Below the pieces are notes generated by a model. That model was given only the letters and a program-made list of their open reading frames with translations, was not told the origin of the DNA and searched no databases. From an uncultured Clostridia bacterium (GTDB taxonomy: Bacteria; Bacillota; Clostridia; Oscillospirales; CAG-272), in assembly GCA_904502015.1 (NCBI GenBank), contig CAJGEA010000114.1, positions 1 through 6,254 on the forward strand: a stretch of DNA of 6,254 nt, read 5' to 3'. Both the position numbers and the translations under genes were made by a program. This document shows, piece by piece, positions 5,949 to 6,254 of the stretch. Each line of letters begins with the position of its first letter. Within the stretch, counting starts at the first letter, position 1.

Positions 5949-6254
5949 ATGGAAAGCTATAAGAGAGAGTTTATTGAATTTCTGCAGTCCGCAGGTGTTC
6001 TGAAGTTTGGTGATTTCACCGCCAAGAGCGGCCGCAAGATTCCGTATTTCATCAATGCGGGCATGATCAAGACCGGCAACGACATTGCCCGCCTTGGCGA
6101 GTTCTACGCTAAGGCGTATTTTGAGAAGCTGGGCGCCAAGCAGGCCGTTCTGTACGGCCCTGCCTACAAGGGTATCTCCCTGTCGGTGTCCGCTGCCGTG
6201 GCTCTGTCCAAGAACGGTCTGAACGTCCCCTTCTTCTTCAACCGCAAGGAGGTC
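5949..6254 (+). CDS. pyrE: Orotate phosphoribosyltransferase, 3'-truncated by window edge
   Basis: PyrE transfers phosphoribose from PRPP to orotate to give OMP, one step before PyrF. The first 102 residues are present and the frame is still open at the window end. They begin MESYKREFIEFLQSAGVLKF and continue through GDFTAKSGRKIPYFINAG (the orotate/PRPP loop K26, S27, G28), LYGPAYKGI (68-76) and FFFNRKE (95-101). This pattern follows the E. coli/yeast-type enzyme (compare GEFTLKSGR and FGPAYKGI there) and not the B. subtilis type. The second half, with the HGEGG flexible loop and the VDDVxTAG PRPP motif, lies beyond the window. AAGGAG (5936-5941) is 7 nt before the ATG and fixes the start. 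The inverted palindromic pair lies directly upstream, and no convincing promoter is visible in the gap, so read-through from the operon is likely. Confidence 0.97.
   Translation, partial: MESYKREFIEFLQSAGVLKFGDFTAKSGRKIPYFINAGMIKTGNDIARLGEFYAKAYFEKLGAKQAVLYGPAYKGISLSVSAAVALSKNGLNVPFFFNRKEV

Overview
The window is a stretch of a de novo pyrimidine (UMP) biosynthesis operon, with every gene on the + strand: carB (5' end outside the window) - pyrK - pyrD - a cytoplasmic alpha/beta-hydrolase - pyrF - pyrE (3' end outside the window). The adjacent pyrK and pyrD genes encode the two-subunit, NAD-linked type 1B dihydroorotate dehydrogenase, which is typical of Firmicutes. Strong AGGAGG-like ribosome binding sites and protein sequences close to clostridial homologues point to a member of class Clostridia. 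The coding DNA is GC-rich with mostly G or C at third positions, which suits a gut or environmental Oscillospiraceae-like lineage. That finer placement is inference.

Layout: 1-2441 is the C-terminal three quarters of the carbamoyl-phosphate synthase large chain. A 110-nt gap (2442-2551) holds one copy of a highly structured palindromic unit. PyrK (2552-3301) and PyrD (3289-4209) overlap by 13 nt. An esterase-like alpha/beta-hydrolase (4224-5018) follows 14 nt after pyrD. PyrF (5048-5752) follows 29 nt after the hydrolase. A 196-nt gap (5753-5948) holds two more copies of the palindromic unit, placed tail to tail as an inverted pair. PyrE starts at 5949 and runs off the end.

Pathway logic: CarB makes carbamoyl phosphate, PyrD with PyrK oxidises dihydroorotate to orotate, PyrE adds the ribose phosphate to give OMP, and PyrF decarboxylates OMP to UMP. 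Aspartate transcarbamoylase and dihydroorotase are not in the window. The hydrolase has no known step in this pathway.

The most unusual content is non-coding. All three copies of the intergenic unit have the same architecture: a 13-nt core GGGGCGTTGCCCC that is itself a hairpin, a short spacer, ACCCCA, then a perfect 14-15 bp stem with a 2-nt loop, and an A/T-rich tail. The stem sequences differ between copies but remain perfectly paired, so the structure appears to be conserved rather than the sequence.
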